Positions 1-7,451 of a DNA stretch of 14,625 bases are shown piece by piece. The first letter of the stretch is position 1; each line of letters opens with the position of its first letter. The translations under genes and the position numbers were made by a program. The notes beneath the pieces were generated by a model, which searched no databases, was not told where the DNA came from, and was given only the letters and a program-made list of their open reading frames with translations. Source of the stretch: Treponema sp. (GTDB lineage: Bacteria; Spirochaetota; Spirochaetia; Treponematales; Breznakiellaceae); assembly GCA_031263265.1 (NCBI GenBank), contig JAISGE010000140.1:1-14625 (forward strand), read 5' to 3'.

Positions 1-2
1 TA

Positions 3-2219
3 ATGAGCACTACATTTATCGAGTCTTCCCTTACGGGGGATACTTTTATCCCCAGTTCCTATCTTCTTCCTGGTGAAGATCCCTATTACCTACGCAACCA
101 GCAACTAGAAGCCTTGTATACCCCCCCTGAAAGCCCCGCCCATAAGATCCGCCGGCAAGACCAGTATCGCCCTGTATCCCCCGAAGAAATCCGCGTGCTT
201 GAAGCCCAGGGCAACAGCTGCACAAACTGGGATGCTGTATGGGTAAAGGATGGATTTAATCCGCAACTGGTCAGTCACTGCGTTTTTACCGGGTATGTCC
301 GGATCGGATCCCTTAACCGGGGGTTTCTGCGGTACCATGATTATGTGTTGCCGGTTGGTATCACCCATAGTCGCATTATTTCCTGTGACCTGGGAGATCA
401 GGCGGCCATCCACGACTGCCGGTATCTATCCCATTACATTATAGGAGATGGGGTCATCCTGAGTTCAATTGATGAAATGGACACCACCAATCACGCCAAG
501 TTCGGTGAGGGCATTATCAAGGAAGGGGAGGATGAAGCTATCCGGGTATGGATTGACCCCTTAAACGAAGCAGGAGGGCGCAGCGTGCTTCCTTTTCTCA
601 CGATAACCTGCGCGGATGCGTACCTGTGGGCAGTATACCGGGAGGATACGCGGCTCATGGATGCCTTTAAGCGGATAACCCAGACGTCCGTAGATTTCAG
701 GCGGGGTTATTACGGTACTATTGGCCACGGAACCGTGATTAAACATTGTCATACGATTAAAGATGTGCGGATTGGGGACGGGGCATACATCAAGGGCGCT
801 AATAAACTTAAAAATATTTCGATCCAATCGGATCTCCGGGAACCAACCCAGATTGGCGAAGGGGTTGAACTGGTAAACGGTATCATCGGTTACGGGTGCC
901 GGGTTTTTTACGGCTGTAAGGCAGTGCGGTTTGTCCTGGGGAATAACTGTAATCTTAAATACGGCGCACGGCTCATTCATTCAATCCTGGGGGATAATTC
1001 CACGGTCTCGTGCTGCGAAGTCCTTAATAACCTGGTCTTTCCTGCCCATGAACAGCATCACAACAACTCCTTCTTGATTGCCGCGATGATCCTTGGGCAG
1101 TCCAATATGGCTGCAGGCGCCACCGTGGGTTCCAACCACAATAGCCGGGGTAATGACGGTGAAATCATCGCAGGCCGGGGTTTTTGGTCAGGGCTTTCAA
1201 GCACCCTCAAACATAACAGCCGTTTTGCCAGTTATACCCTGGTTGCCAAGGGCAATTACCCTGCAGAACTCCATATTCCCCTGCCCTTCAGCCTGGTTAC
1301 CAATAGTACCGGTACTACCCGGCTGGAAGTAATGCCCGGGTACTGGTGGATGTACAATATGTATGCGTTGGAACGGAACAGTTGGAAATGCCGGATCCGG
1401 GATAAGCGGCAGCACAAAGTACAGCATATTGAAACCGCGTACCTTGCCCCGGATACGGTAGCTGAAATCATCCAGGGCTTACAGCTCCTGGAAGCATGGG
1501 GAGAAGAGGCAGGCTACCCCAGCCTCCAAGCCTTCCCCGACCAGATCCCGTTACTGGTGGCAAAACGTACCTTGGAACGTTCAAACCGTCCGGTTAGGAT
1601 TATCAAGCTCAGGCAGGGAATAAGGGCCTACCGTGAAATGCTTCTGTACTATGGGGTGAAAACACTGACCGAGTTTTTTGCCTTGCATGAGGATAGGCCG
1701 CGCGGAACTGATGGGGGATACCGGGACTTGCTCAGGTTTCAAGCGGCTCGTCCTGAAGCAGTACCCTTGCCTTGGGTCAATCTTGGAGGACAACTGGTTA
1801 GTGAAACCAAGGTTGACGCGCTCAGGGAAGCTATCCGGGAAGGGGAATTGAGCTCCTGGGACCAGATACACACAGCCTATGATTGCCTTTGGCAGGAATA
1901 CCCCTTTGATAAGGCTTTGAATGCCTTGCAGGTCCTCCGGTTTTTACAAACCGGTAATGCAGCAGCATCAGGTACGTTGATCACCAAGGAGCATTGGAAT
2001 GGCTTGCTTGATGAAGGAATACGGATTCGCCGCTACATCGAAGAGCAGGTGTATCAAACCAAACTTAAAGATTATCTCAATCCCTTTCGGAACAGCACCT
2101 ACCGGAATAGTGCTGAACGAGATGCGGTACTTGGTCATATTGATGCTAATCCCTTTATACAGGAGGTCAATGCCGAAAGTCAGCTCTTTTTTGACCGAGT
2201 GGAAGCGGCACGGCTTTGA
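3..2219 (+). CDS. DUF4954-like left-handed beta-helix protein
   Basis: A 738-residue protein of unknown reaction, resembling the DUF4954 family common in Treponema and Bacteroidetes. Residues from about 85 to 430 carry many hexapeptide-type turns (such as IGDG, IGEG, LGDN and IGYG spaced by short strands) typical of a left-handed parallel beta-helix, the fold of many acyl- and nucleotidyl-sugar transferases. A strongly patterned segment near residue 373 (GATVGSNHNSRGNDGEI) followed by GRGFWSGLSSTLKHNS looks like the family's active or binding site. The last 300 residues look mostly helical and charged. There is no signal peptide, so it is probably cytoplasmic. The ATG overlaps a TAA at positions 1-3, which could be the stop of an upstream gene, but the context is cut off, so the start is provisional. 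A sugar-nucleotide or acyl transferase role is only inferred from the fold. Confidence 0.8.
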   Translation: MSTTFIESSLTGDTFIPSSYLLPGEDPYYLRNQQLEALYTPPESPAHKIRRQDQYRPVSPEEIRVLEAQGNSCTNWDAVWVKDGFNPQLVSHCVFTGYVRIGSLNRGFLRYHDYVLPVGITHSRIISCDLGDQAAIHDCRYLSHYIIGDGVILSSIDEMDTTNHAKFGEGIIKEGEDEAIRVWIDPLNEAGGRSVLPFLTITCADAYLWAVYREDTRLMDAFKRITQTSVDFRRGYYGTIGHGTVIKHCHTIKDVRIGDGAYIKGANKLKNISIQSDLREPTQIGEGVELVNGIIGYGCRVFYGCKAVRFVLGNNCNLKYGARLIHSILGDNSTVSCCEVLNNLVFPAHEQHHNNSFLIAAMILGQSNMAAGATVGSNHNSRGNDGEIIAGRGFWSGLSSTLKHNSRFASYTLVAKGNYPAELHIPLPFSLVTNSTGTTRLEVMPGYWWMYNMYALERNSWKCRIRDKRQHKVQHIETAYLAPDTVAEIIQGLQLLEAWGEEAGYPSLQAFPDQIPLLVAKRTLERSNRPVRIIKLRQGIRAYREMLLYYGVKTLTEFFALHEDRPRGTDGGYRDLLRFQAARPEAVPLPWVNLGGQLVSETKVDALREAIREGELSSWDQIHTAYDCLWQEYPFDKALNALQVLRFLQTGNAAASGTLITKEHWNGLLDEGIRIRRYIEEQVYQTKLKDYLNPFRNSTYRNSAERDAVLGHIDANPFIQEVNAESQLFFDRVEAARL

Positions 2220-2241
2220 ACTAAGCGCATCCCCGGCGTAT

Positions 2242-2592
2242 CTACGTATTTGATATGCTCCCGGAACGCCATACAAGATAATCTACATAACAGTCAAATT
2301 GCTTTCCTTTAGGAGACGCGAGGATCTTAAAAGCAGCTTCATAGGAATCTTCCCGAGAGCGGATCCACCGGGATTCAGCTAAAACTTCAAACATATCTGT
2401 TTTTACCTCAGGTTCAGGTATAATTTGAATCGTATAGGGGGTATGGAGTTGTATAGCCTCAATAGGCTTGGTACATTGTATACGGCATCCCGTAATACTG
2501 AGATCTTTTAATACCATATCTCCATCAAAAACTTCAGGAATACGAGCCCGGCCAAGGGTACGATATCGGATATCTTTTCGTCTTTCTTCCAT
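2242..2592 (-). CDS. Single-domain PilZ protein (putative c-di-GMP receptor)
   Basis: A 116-residue protein consisting almost entirely of one PilZ domain. The N-terminal RxxxR motif is R5-K-D-I-R9, and the second signature DxSxxG is D30-L-S-I-T-G35. Together these are the known cyclic di-GMP contacts of the family, so binding is expected. The start at 2592 is chosen because AAAGG lies five bases upstream and because RRKDIR normally sits at the extreme N terminus. An upstream ATG at 2613 has no ribosome binding site, and the further N-terminal extension looks non-domain. It lies 62 nt after the Aat-like gene on the same strand, so co-transcription is likely. There is no output domain, so it would act by binding a partner protein. 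In spirochaetes PilZ proteins are tied to motility and host association, but nothing here identifies the target. Confidence 0.85.
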   Translation of the reverse strand: MEERRKDIRYRTLGRARIPEVFDGDMVLKDLSITGCRIQCTKPIEAIQLHTPYTIQIIPEPEVKTDMFEVLAESRWIRSREDSYEAAFKILASPKGKQFDCYVDYLVWRSGSISNT

Positions 2593-2654
2593 AGTTACCT
2601 TTAGTATGCTCATTGTACGTAATTTCGTCAATGATAGCACCAAGGTGTTACAGT

Positions 2655-3374
2655 TCAGGATGCCCGGGCAGATCGGAAAAGCCTCACAAAGTACGAGGGA
2701 ACTAGAGTACATGCTCCCAGGGTATCTTTATAGGCCAAGGGCATCCCCAGATCCAAGAAGGCGAAGCCCTGTTCCTTAAGGTATTGAGCGGTGAGTACCA
2801 TTTGCACGGTTCCTGCGGAATTTTCTTCATAATACCCTGAATAGCTGGTATACACCCGGCCTGTTACCACCCCAAATTCCCCTGCTTTAAGCTCCCCATT
2901 CCGGTACACCCCAAAAGAAATGGGCCTCACGTTTAGGTCTTTGTAGGTACGTATCTGGATAAGACTCTCTTGCAGGGGTGGGGTAAGCCAGTCATCACCG
3001 TGGATGTGCACACACTTCTCCATAATATCTTGGAAATCCGTATCTACTTTGAGTTCATACCGGGGCAAAAGCGGTTTAATTGATTTCTTGATATGAAGAT
3101 CCGAAAAAAAGAGGACCGATCGTATAAGGTGGAGCTTGGGAAGGAGGAGAAAATACGATTCAGGCCCTGGATGTCCTTCTCCTTGTATTTTCATGGACAT
3201 GACCAAGAACCCTGCCGCCATAAGCTGGGCGATAAAACAGGGATCAAAGTCCAGGGCCACGCAAAATTCCTCAGCATAATCAGTTTCCAAAAGGGCATCC
3301 ACCACCATATCCAGATCATCCCAAGGAGTAATAAAAACATGGCCGGTAGAGAGGTAGTGGAGACAGGAATCCAT
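2655..3374 (-). CDS. Divergent Aat-family (Leu/Phe-tRNA-protein transferase-like) protein
   Basis: A 239-residue protein that aligns by eye along most of its length with E. coli Aat, which transfers Leu or Phe from tRNA to N-terminal Lys/Arg of proteins (N-degron pathway). Shared landmarks are the LHIKKSIK segment (E. coli LHISRSMK), a conserved Trp in DDWLT (W129, E. coli W111), GEFGVVTGRV (E. coli GGMYGVAQGT) and TLGAC (E. coli SLGAC). The catalytic Glu156 and Gln188 of E. coli are not present: the matching positions are Tyr178 or Ser177, and Gly210. The N-terminal FPWF and WWSP motifs are also missing. It may therefore be a GNAT-fold transferase with another substrate. ATG 3374 is preferred over an in-frame TTG at 3392; neither has a clear Shine-Dalgarno sequence. 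The PilZ gene follows. Confidence 0.72.
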   Translation of the reverse strand: MDSCLHYLSTGHVFITPWDDLDMVVDALLETDYAEEFCVALDFDPCFIAQLMAAGFLVMSMKIQGEGHPGPESYFLLLPKLHLIRSVLFFSDLHIKKSIKPLLPRYELKVDTDFQDIMEKCVHIHGDDWLTPPLQESLIQIRTYKDLNVRPISFGVYRNGELKAGEFGVVTGRVYTSYSGYYEENSAGTVQMVLTAQYLKEQGFAFLDLGMPLAYKDTLGACTLVPSYFVRLFRSARAS

Positions 3375-3410
3375 AGCACTAGGGTATACCAAGCAATAGG
3401 CTTTGCCAAT

Positions 3411-3433
3411 TACCCATTAAGCAAAAATGGGTA
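3411..3433. repeat. Perfect inverted repeat between divergent genes
   Basis: TACCCATT at 3411-3418 and its exact reverse complement AATGGGTA at 3426-3433 are separated by seven bases. The repeat lies in the gap between the divergent Aat-like gene (starting at 3374) and the TM-protein gene (starting at 3469). It could be an operator for a dimeric regulator or a hairpin in the leader of the minus-strand transcript. There is no T-run on either side that would make it a terminator. Confidence 0.45.
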
Positions 3434-3456
3434 CTGTATAAAGTATCTTTTTTTGC

Positions 3457-3469
3457 TACAATTAGGGTA
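3457..3469 (+). promoter_or_regulatory. Possible -10 element directly before the TM-protein start
   Basis: TACAAT at 3457-3462 matches the sigma-70 -10 consensus at five of six positions and ends six bases before the ATG at 3469, so transcription could begin at or very near the start codon. The matching -35 position (CTGTAT, 17 bp upstream) is poor. AGGG occurs only one base before the ATG, too close to serve as a normal ribosome binding site. This is inference from spacing only. Confidence 0.3.
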
Positions 3470-3894
3470 TGGCTTTATGGTCAACGCCCCTCTGGTTAAA
3501 AATACGTTCAACGGTGCAAACCTTCAGGGTAAGTATAATAAATGGGTTACAAACGCAACGGAAGCTGGTTCTTCTCTGTGTGGGAGGGCTGACGATCCTG
3601 TTATTATGCCTTATAGGGATGCTCATCCTCATGAATCAGGATGCTAAGATTCCATCGAAATTTTCCCGAACATTAAGTAATGATTTTAAGCCCTTATCCA
3701 TTGCGCCAGAAGAACTGTTTCTCCCTGATGAACCGGATTTTCTTCCCGAGGTACTGTTAGACCGGGAACCCCGGAACCCGTGGACCGTTGAAGATGTCCG
3801 TCCGTTCTGGACGGATCCTTTGCATGATGATCCGCAGCTATGGCGGGAGCGGATAAAAGTGACTATCGATCAATTTTTGGAAGGTATTCCATGA
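3469..3894 (+). CDS. Small single-pass membrane protein, unknown function
   Basis: A 141-residue protein that I do not recognise. Residues 1-32 are basic and amphipathic, 33-55 form one strong transmembrane segment rich in Leu, Ile and Gly, and the remaining 85 residues are acidic and proline-containing (PDEPDFLPEV, NPWTVEDVRPFW). The positive-inside rule places the N terminus in the cytoplasm and the C-terminal region in the periplasm. The ORF cannot start earlier because an in-frame TAG lies at 3463-3465. Its stop overlaps the next start as ATGA, so the two proteins are probably translationally coupled and made in matched amounts. The topology resembles a small bitopic partner of an envelope complex. 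Its partner is most likely the secreted TPR protein that follows. Confidence 0.75.
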   Translation: MALWSTPLWLKIRSTVQTFRVSIINGLQTQRKLVLLCVGGLTILLLCLIGMLILMNQDAKIPSKFSRTLSNDFKPLSIAPEELFLPDEPDFLPEVLLDREPRNPWTVEDVRPFWTDPLHDDPQLWRERIKVTIDQFLEGIP

Positions 3895-5513
3895 AGATAC
3901 AGAAGATGCACCGGTTGTTTCCCGTGTTTTTCCTCTTTTCCATGCTCTTTGTTTTTGCAGTCTGTACTGGTAAGCTTTCGGCTTGGGCTAACCAGGAACC
4001 TGCTGCGCCCCTGAAAAGCTCTTCCGGGCTTATCTTGAACCAAGCTGCTACCTGGTCGAATCAATATGAGCCCCAAGGCCCTGAAGCCTCTGGTTTGACC
4101 TGGTTTCAAAGTTTTCCCCAAGTGCTGGTTGCAGGAGTCGCGGATGCTACTCCCGGCTCTCAAGGATCCCTGCTTCCTGAAACGCATCCCCCCGAACAGG
4201 TTCCTCCTGAACAAAGGATCATGCTTCCCATACCAGGAACAGATACCCAAGCCTTAACCGAGATACCGGATACGGAGGCCCAGTTTTCTGCCCCGCCTCA
4301 GGCGCCTGAGAATAGGGAACCGGTCTTGCCTCCTGCTCCTGAGCCTTCTATTGCTGGTATTGCTTCTCCGCTTACTACATTGCCTCCTGCTGCACCTCTG
4401 CTTGAGTTTTCCGAATCCGCGTTGCCCCCGGTTCTTGAACCTATGGTCCCTCCTCATGGGCTTGTTCCATCGGTTTCCGAGCCTCCTACTCAGCCTCAGG
4501 GCAGGGCCGCTGAGCCGGTTTTATCTGACGTACCAGAACCTCCCCCGGTTTCTCCTGGTTCCATCATAACCGTGCGGCCCCTTACCCCACCCCAAGATAG
4601 GATGCAGGCCCCGGTTCAAACCCCGGCTCCGGCGCAAGTGCCGGTTTCTCCAGAACCGCCTCGGTTTATCCGGCCCGCAGAATCGGAACCTCCTCCTCAG
4701 ATAGCCGTCCTTCCCCAGCAGGAGAATCAAGGAAATCCTCCACAGGAACGTTCGTCCCAGAGGCCCTCAAGTTCCTTGCAAAGGGAAATGCAGGCAAAGG
4801 CAAGCTATTCACGAACCGTTGAAGCCATACTTGGTCAAGTGGTGGAGGTCCCCTTTAGAGGAACCGGTTGGGTTTATCTTGGTGAACAGGAATCCCGGCC
4901 AGGTGTGGTCTATGATTCCCGGCGTCTTGAAAAAGAGGGACAGAATTTTGTGTTCAAAACAGAAAGCCCAGGAACCTATATCCTTACCTTCTATAAACAG
5001 GACTTTATCGCCGATTACCTGATCAACGACTCGGTCCAGGTGATCGTTGGTCCGGTTCCCCAAGAATCGGGGAACCGTTCCCCATCCCCGGATCGGGGCC
5101 GGGTGATTGCAGAGCCCCGTTGGCCTCCCCTACCAGGGGACAGCACGGTGCCTGCTTCTGTTCGCCTGCCCCCTGCGGAGCTTCCTCCTGTTGTAGTTCC
5201 TCCCTCAGAAGTTCCCTCCCCTGCCGTGCCCATCATTGACTACTTGCAGCAGGCTCGGGAAGCATATACCGCAGGACAGTTTCCCCAGGCGATCTCCTCT
5301 TTGGATCAGTTCCGGGAACAGTATCCCGCGGGAACTGATGAGGCGTGGTGGCTCTACGGCCAGTCTTTAGAAGCGGCTAGTTCAAGCAGGGATATCCGTT
5401 CGGCCTTAGATTATTACCGCCGGCTGATCCGGGAATACCCTCAAAGCCCCCGGGGAAACGATGCCCGGCGGCGGATCGCCTACCTTGAACGGTATTATTT
5501 TACGATTCAGTAA
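3891..5513 (+). CDS. Proline-rich exported protein with beta domain and C-terminal TPR
   Basis: A 540-residue exported protein. The signal sequence (1 to about 33) has a long hydrophobic core and two possible processing sites: Cys25 (FAVC, an imperfect lipobox) or the SAWA/NQ signal peptidase I site. Residues 45-300 are a low-complexity region extremely rich in Pro, Glu and Ser, long enough to reach far across the periplasm. Residues 303-387 form a compact region with alternating strands (GWVYLGE, SPGTYILTFYKQDF, INDSVQVIVG) that looks like a beta-sandwich. After a second Pro-rich linker, residues 447-540 contain TPR units (AREAYTAGQFPQAISSL, ALDYYRRLIREYPQSP) like the C-terminal domain of YbgF/CpoB. 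The start is set by GGAAGG six bases before ATG 3891 and overlaps the previous stop. The MoxR gene follows after 6 nt. The role is inferred as an envelope scaffold; no enzyme motif is visible. Confidence 0.82.
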   Translation: MKIQKMHRLFPVFFLFSMLFVFAVCTGKLSAWANQEPAAPLKSSSGLILNQAATWSNQYEPQGPEASGLTWFQSFPQVLVAGVADATPGSQGSLLPETHPPEQVPPEQRIMLPIPGTDTQALTEIPDTEAQFSAPPQAPENREPVLPPAPEPSIAGIASPLTTLPPAAPLLEFSESALPPVLEPMVPPHGLVPSVSEPPTQPQGRAAEPVLSDVPEPPPVSPGSIITVRPLTPPQDRMQAPVQTPAPAQVPVSPEPPRFIRPAESEPPPQIAVLPQQENQGNPPQERSSQRPSSSLQREMQAKASYSRTVEAILGQVVEVPFRGTGWVYLGEQESRPGVVYDSRRLEKEGQNFVFKTESPGTYILTFYKQDFIADYLINDSVQVIVGPVPQESGNRSPSPDRGRVIAEPRWPPLPGDSTVPASVRLPPAELPPVVVPPSEVPSPAVPIIDYLQQAREAYTAGQFPQAISSLDQFREQYPAGTDEAWWLYGQSLEAASSSRDIRSALDYYRRLIREYPQSPRGNDARRRIAYLERYYFTIQ

Positions 5514-5519
5514 GGGATT

Positions 5520-6590
5520 ATGATAAGTCCTCAGGATAACGCAGCAAGAGAAACAACAGAAAACAATGCAGCTTTAGCAATCTTGGATGCGGGTAAAGCC
5601 GAATTAGCTAAGCGGATCGTAGGCCAACAAGACATGATAGAGGGGCTTCTCATGGCCCTGATTGCCGGGGGCCATATACTCCTCGAAGGAGTACCAGGTT
5701 TAGCGAAAACCTTGGCGGTCAAGAGCCTTGCGGATATTACCGGTCTTTCGTTTAAGCGGATACAGTTCACCCCGGATCTGCTTCCTGCAGACCTCACCGG
5801 TACCCTGGTATGGGAACAGGCTTCAGGAACCTTTTCAGTCCGCCGTGGACCGGTTTTTGCCCATCTGATCCTGGCAGACGAGATCAACCGTGCTCCGGCA
5901 AAGGTCCAGTCCGCGCTGCTTGAGGCTATGGAGGAACGGCAGGTTACCATAGGGGAAACCACCTATCCCCTGCCTGACCCGTTTTTTGTATTGGCCACCC
6001 AAAACCCCATTGAACACGAAGGTACCTATATCCTCCCAGACGCAGAACTGGACCGGTTCCTCCTCAAACTCCTGATTCGCTATCCTAGCACCGAGGAAGA
6101 AATCCGGATCCTCCAGGTATCCGCTTCTCAGAAGGCGCTGAGTCTGAGGACCGGCGAGCAGTGGGCTCCCTTAGATCCGGTTTTAGATGCTGCAGCTCTG
6201 GAAACCCTGCGAACTGCCGCGGATGCAATCTTTATGGATCAGCACCTTGTTGCCTACATAGTTTCGATTGTTGCAGCCTCAAGACCCTCACGGCCTGCTG
6301 CCCCGGGCTCCCCTGCGGGAAGGCTCTCTGGAGAGGACAAAGCGAGCCGCGAGGGGCTGTACCGGTATATTGCCTTTGGTGCATCCCCTCGTGCTTCCAT
6401 TGCCCTGTACCGCTGTTCCCGAATCCGGGCGCTTTTTGCGGGCCGTTCCTTTGTAAGCCCTGAAGATGTGAAGGCTGCGGCATTACCGGTTTTACGGCAC
6501 CGCATTGTCCTTTCCTATGAAGCTGAGGCAGACGGCCTTGATCCAGATGCGATCATTTCCCGGCTTCTCACCTTGGTGCCGGTACCCTAA
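5520..6590 (+). CDS. MoxR-family AAA+ ATPase
   Basis: A 356-residue MoxR-type AAA+ ATPase, a family that acts as an ATP-driven chaperone or activator, usually with von Willebrand A (DUF58/Bat) partners. Walker A is G57-VPGLAKT64, Walker B is LILADEINRAP with D120-E121, sensor 1 is ATQNP (159-163), and GASPRAS marks the lid/sensor 2 region. Residues about 251-280 hold an unusual Ala/Pro/Ser/Arg-rich insertion before YRYIAFGASPR, which makes the protein somewhat longer than typical family members. AAGGG lies just upstream of the ATG, overlapping the previous stop codon. The expected vWA/DUF58 gene is absent: a TatD gene follows instead, and a TPR protein and a TM protein precede it. Its clients are therefore probably the upstream envelope proteins or vWA proteins encoded elsewhere. 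Confidence 0.93.
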   Translation: MISPQDNAARETTENNAALAILDAGKAELAKRIVGQQDMIEGLLMALIAGGHILLEGVPGLAKTLAVKSLADITGLSFKRIQFTPDLLPADLTGTLVWEQASGTFSVRRGPVFAHLILADEINRAPAKVQSALLEAMEERQVTIGETTYPLPDPFFVLATQNPIEHEGTYILPDAELDRFLLKLLIRYPSTEEEIRILQVSASQKALSLRTGEQWAPLDPVLDAAALETLRTAADAIFMDQHLVAYIVSIVAASRPSRPAAPGSPAGRLSGEDKASREGLYRYIAFGASPRASIALYRCSRIRALFAGRSFVSPEDVKAAALPVLRHRIVLSYEAEADGLDPDAIISRLLTLVPVP

Positions 6591-6594
6591 CCTT

Positions 6595-7398
6595 ATGCAA
6601 GCAGGCTTCATTGATACCCATGCCCATCTCTCCATGCTCCCCCCGGGGGCGCTTCCTGTGGATGCGGTCATTTCCCGGCTTTTCCAGGGAGACTTTAGCG
6701 GGATTATTGATATTGGAACCGAGGCTGAGGATCTCAGCCGCCGGCTCAAGGCCTTTACCCCGTTTGACCGGATCCGGTTTAGTGCCGGTATATGGCCTTC
6801 CAAGGAATCCATTACCGAACGGGAGCGTTTGATGCGCTGCTTGGAACAGCAGATCACCGCGGCCCCGCAAGGCCGGCTCATTGCCCTTGGAGAATGTGGA
6901 CTGGACCGCCACCATAACCGGCAGGAAACCGGATCTGATCTGAAAGGGGAGCAGGAGCTCCTGGAATTGCAGCTGGCTCTGGCCCAAAAGCATAAGCTTC
7001 CTATTGTCATCCATTCCCGGGAATCTGCCGCAGAAACCTGGGAAATCCTCTCCCATTACCCGGCAGTCCAGGGGGTGATTCACTGTTTTTCCTATGGAAT
7101 TCCAGAGGCTCGGAGCTTTTTACAGTTAGGCTATTACCTTTCCTTTGCCGGTACCCTTACCTATAAAAATGCCCAAGCTCTCCGGGATGCGCTTCAGTTT
7201 ATTCCGCTGGATAGACTGCTTTTGGAAACCGATGCCCCCTATCTTGCGCCCCAACCGTTCCGGGGAAAGCCTTCGGAACCAGGTATGGTGGCGGAAACCT
7301 ATCGCCTGGCCGCGGTTTTACGCGGGATAAGCCTTGAAGCCTTACAAACTGCCCTAGCCCAGAATGTGAGCGCCTTATTTAAAACGCAGTTTGCATAA
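6595..7398 (+). CDS. TatD-family metal-dependent hydrolase
   Basis: A 267-residue TIM-barrel metallohydrolase of the TatD family, members of which are Mg-dependent 3'-5' DNases or related phosphoesterases. The expected metal ligands are all present: H9 and H11 (DTHAHL), E100 (GECGLD), H140 (VIHSRES), H163 (VIHCFS) and D213 (LETDAPYL). The segment that is usually GIHP reads GIWP (residues 65-68), a small departure outside the known ligands. The start at 6595 is preferred over an upstream in-frame ATG at 6505, because the family begins a few residues before DTHAHL and 6505 would lie deep in the MoxR gene. The gap to the MoxR stop is four bases with no good Shine-Dalgarno sequence, so translation probably depends on coupling. 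It is the last gene of the plus-strand operon. Confidence 0.93.
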   Translation: MQAGFIDTHAHLSMLPPGALPVDAVISRLFQGDFSGIIDIGTEAEDLSRRLKAFTPFDRIRFSAGIWPSKESITERERLMRCLEQQITAAPQGRLIALGECGLDRHHNRQETGSDLKGEQELLELQLALAQKHKLPIVIHSRESAAETWEILSHYPAVQGVIHCFSYGIPEARSFLQLGYYLSFAGTLTYKNAQALRDALQFIPLDRLLLETDAPYLAPQPFRGKPSEPGMVAETYRLAAVLRGISLEALQTALAQNVSALFKTQFA

Positions 7399-7451
7399 AA
7401 AGTTTCTTTAAAATGCATGTCGTTTATTTACAACATGATCTCATCCTCACG

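Noticed and set aside
3093..3647. 184-codon plus-strand ORF overlapping the Aat-like gene
   Set aside because: It is antisense to a protein with clear family similarity and overlaps the TM-protein gene in another frame; its translation has no recognisable domain.
4200..4700. Tandem repeats or CRISPR-like array in the Pro-rich coding region
   Set aside because: The repetition is at the amino-acid composition level only; there is no fixed repeat unit or regular spacing.
4254..4730. Leu- or Arg-rich ORFs in other frames of the proline-rich region
   Set aside because: They follow from the CCT/CCG codon bias of the proline-rich repeat read in other frames or on the other strand.
6492..7083. Two long minus-strand ORFs opposite the TatD gene
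   Set aside because: They are antisense to a gene with all family metal ligands and carry no ribosome site or domain of their own.
7416..7437. Imperfect palindrome CATGT...ACATG between TatD and radical SAM genes, as a bidirectional terminator
   Set aside because: The stem is A/T-rich, interrupted by a mismatch, and has no adjacent T-run.
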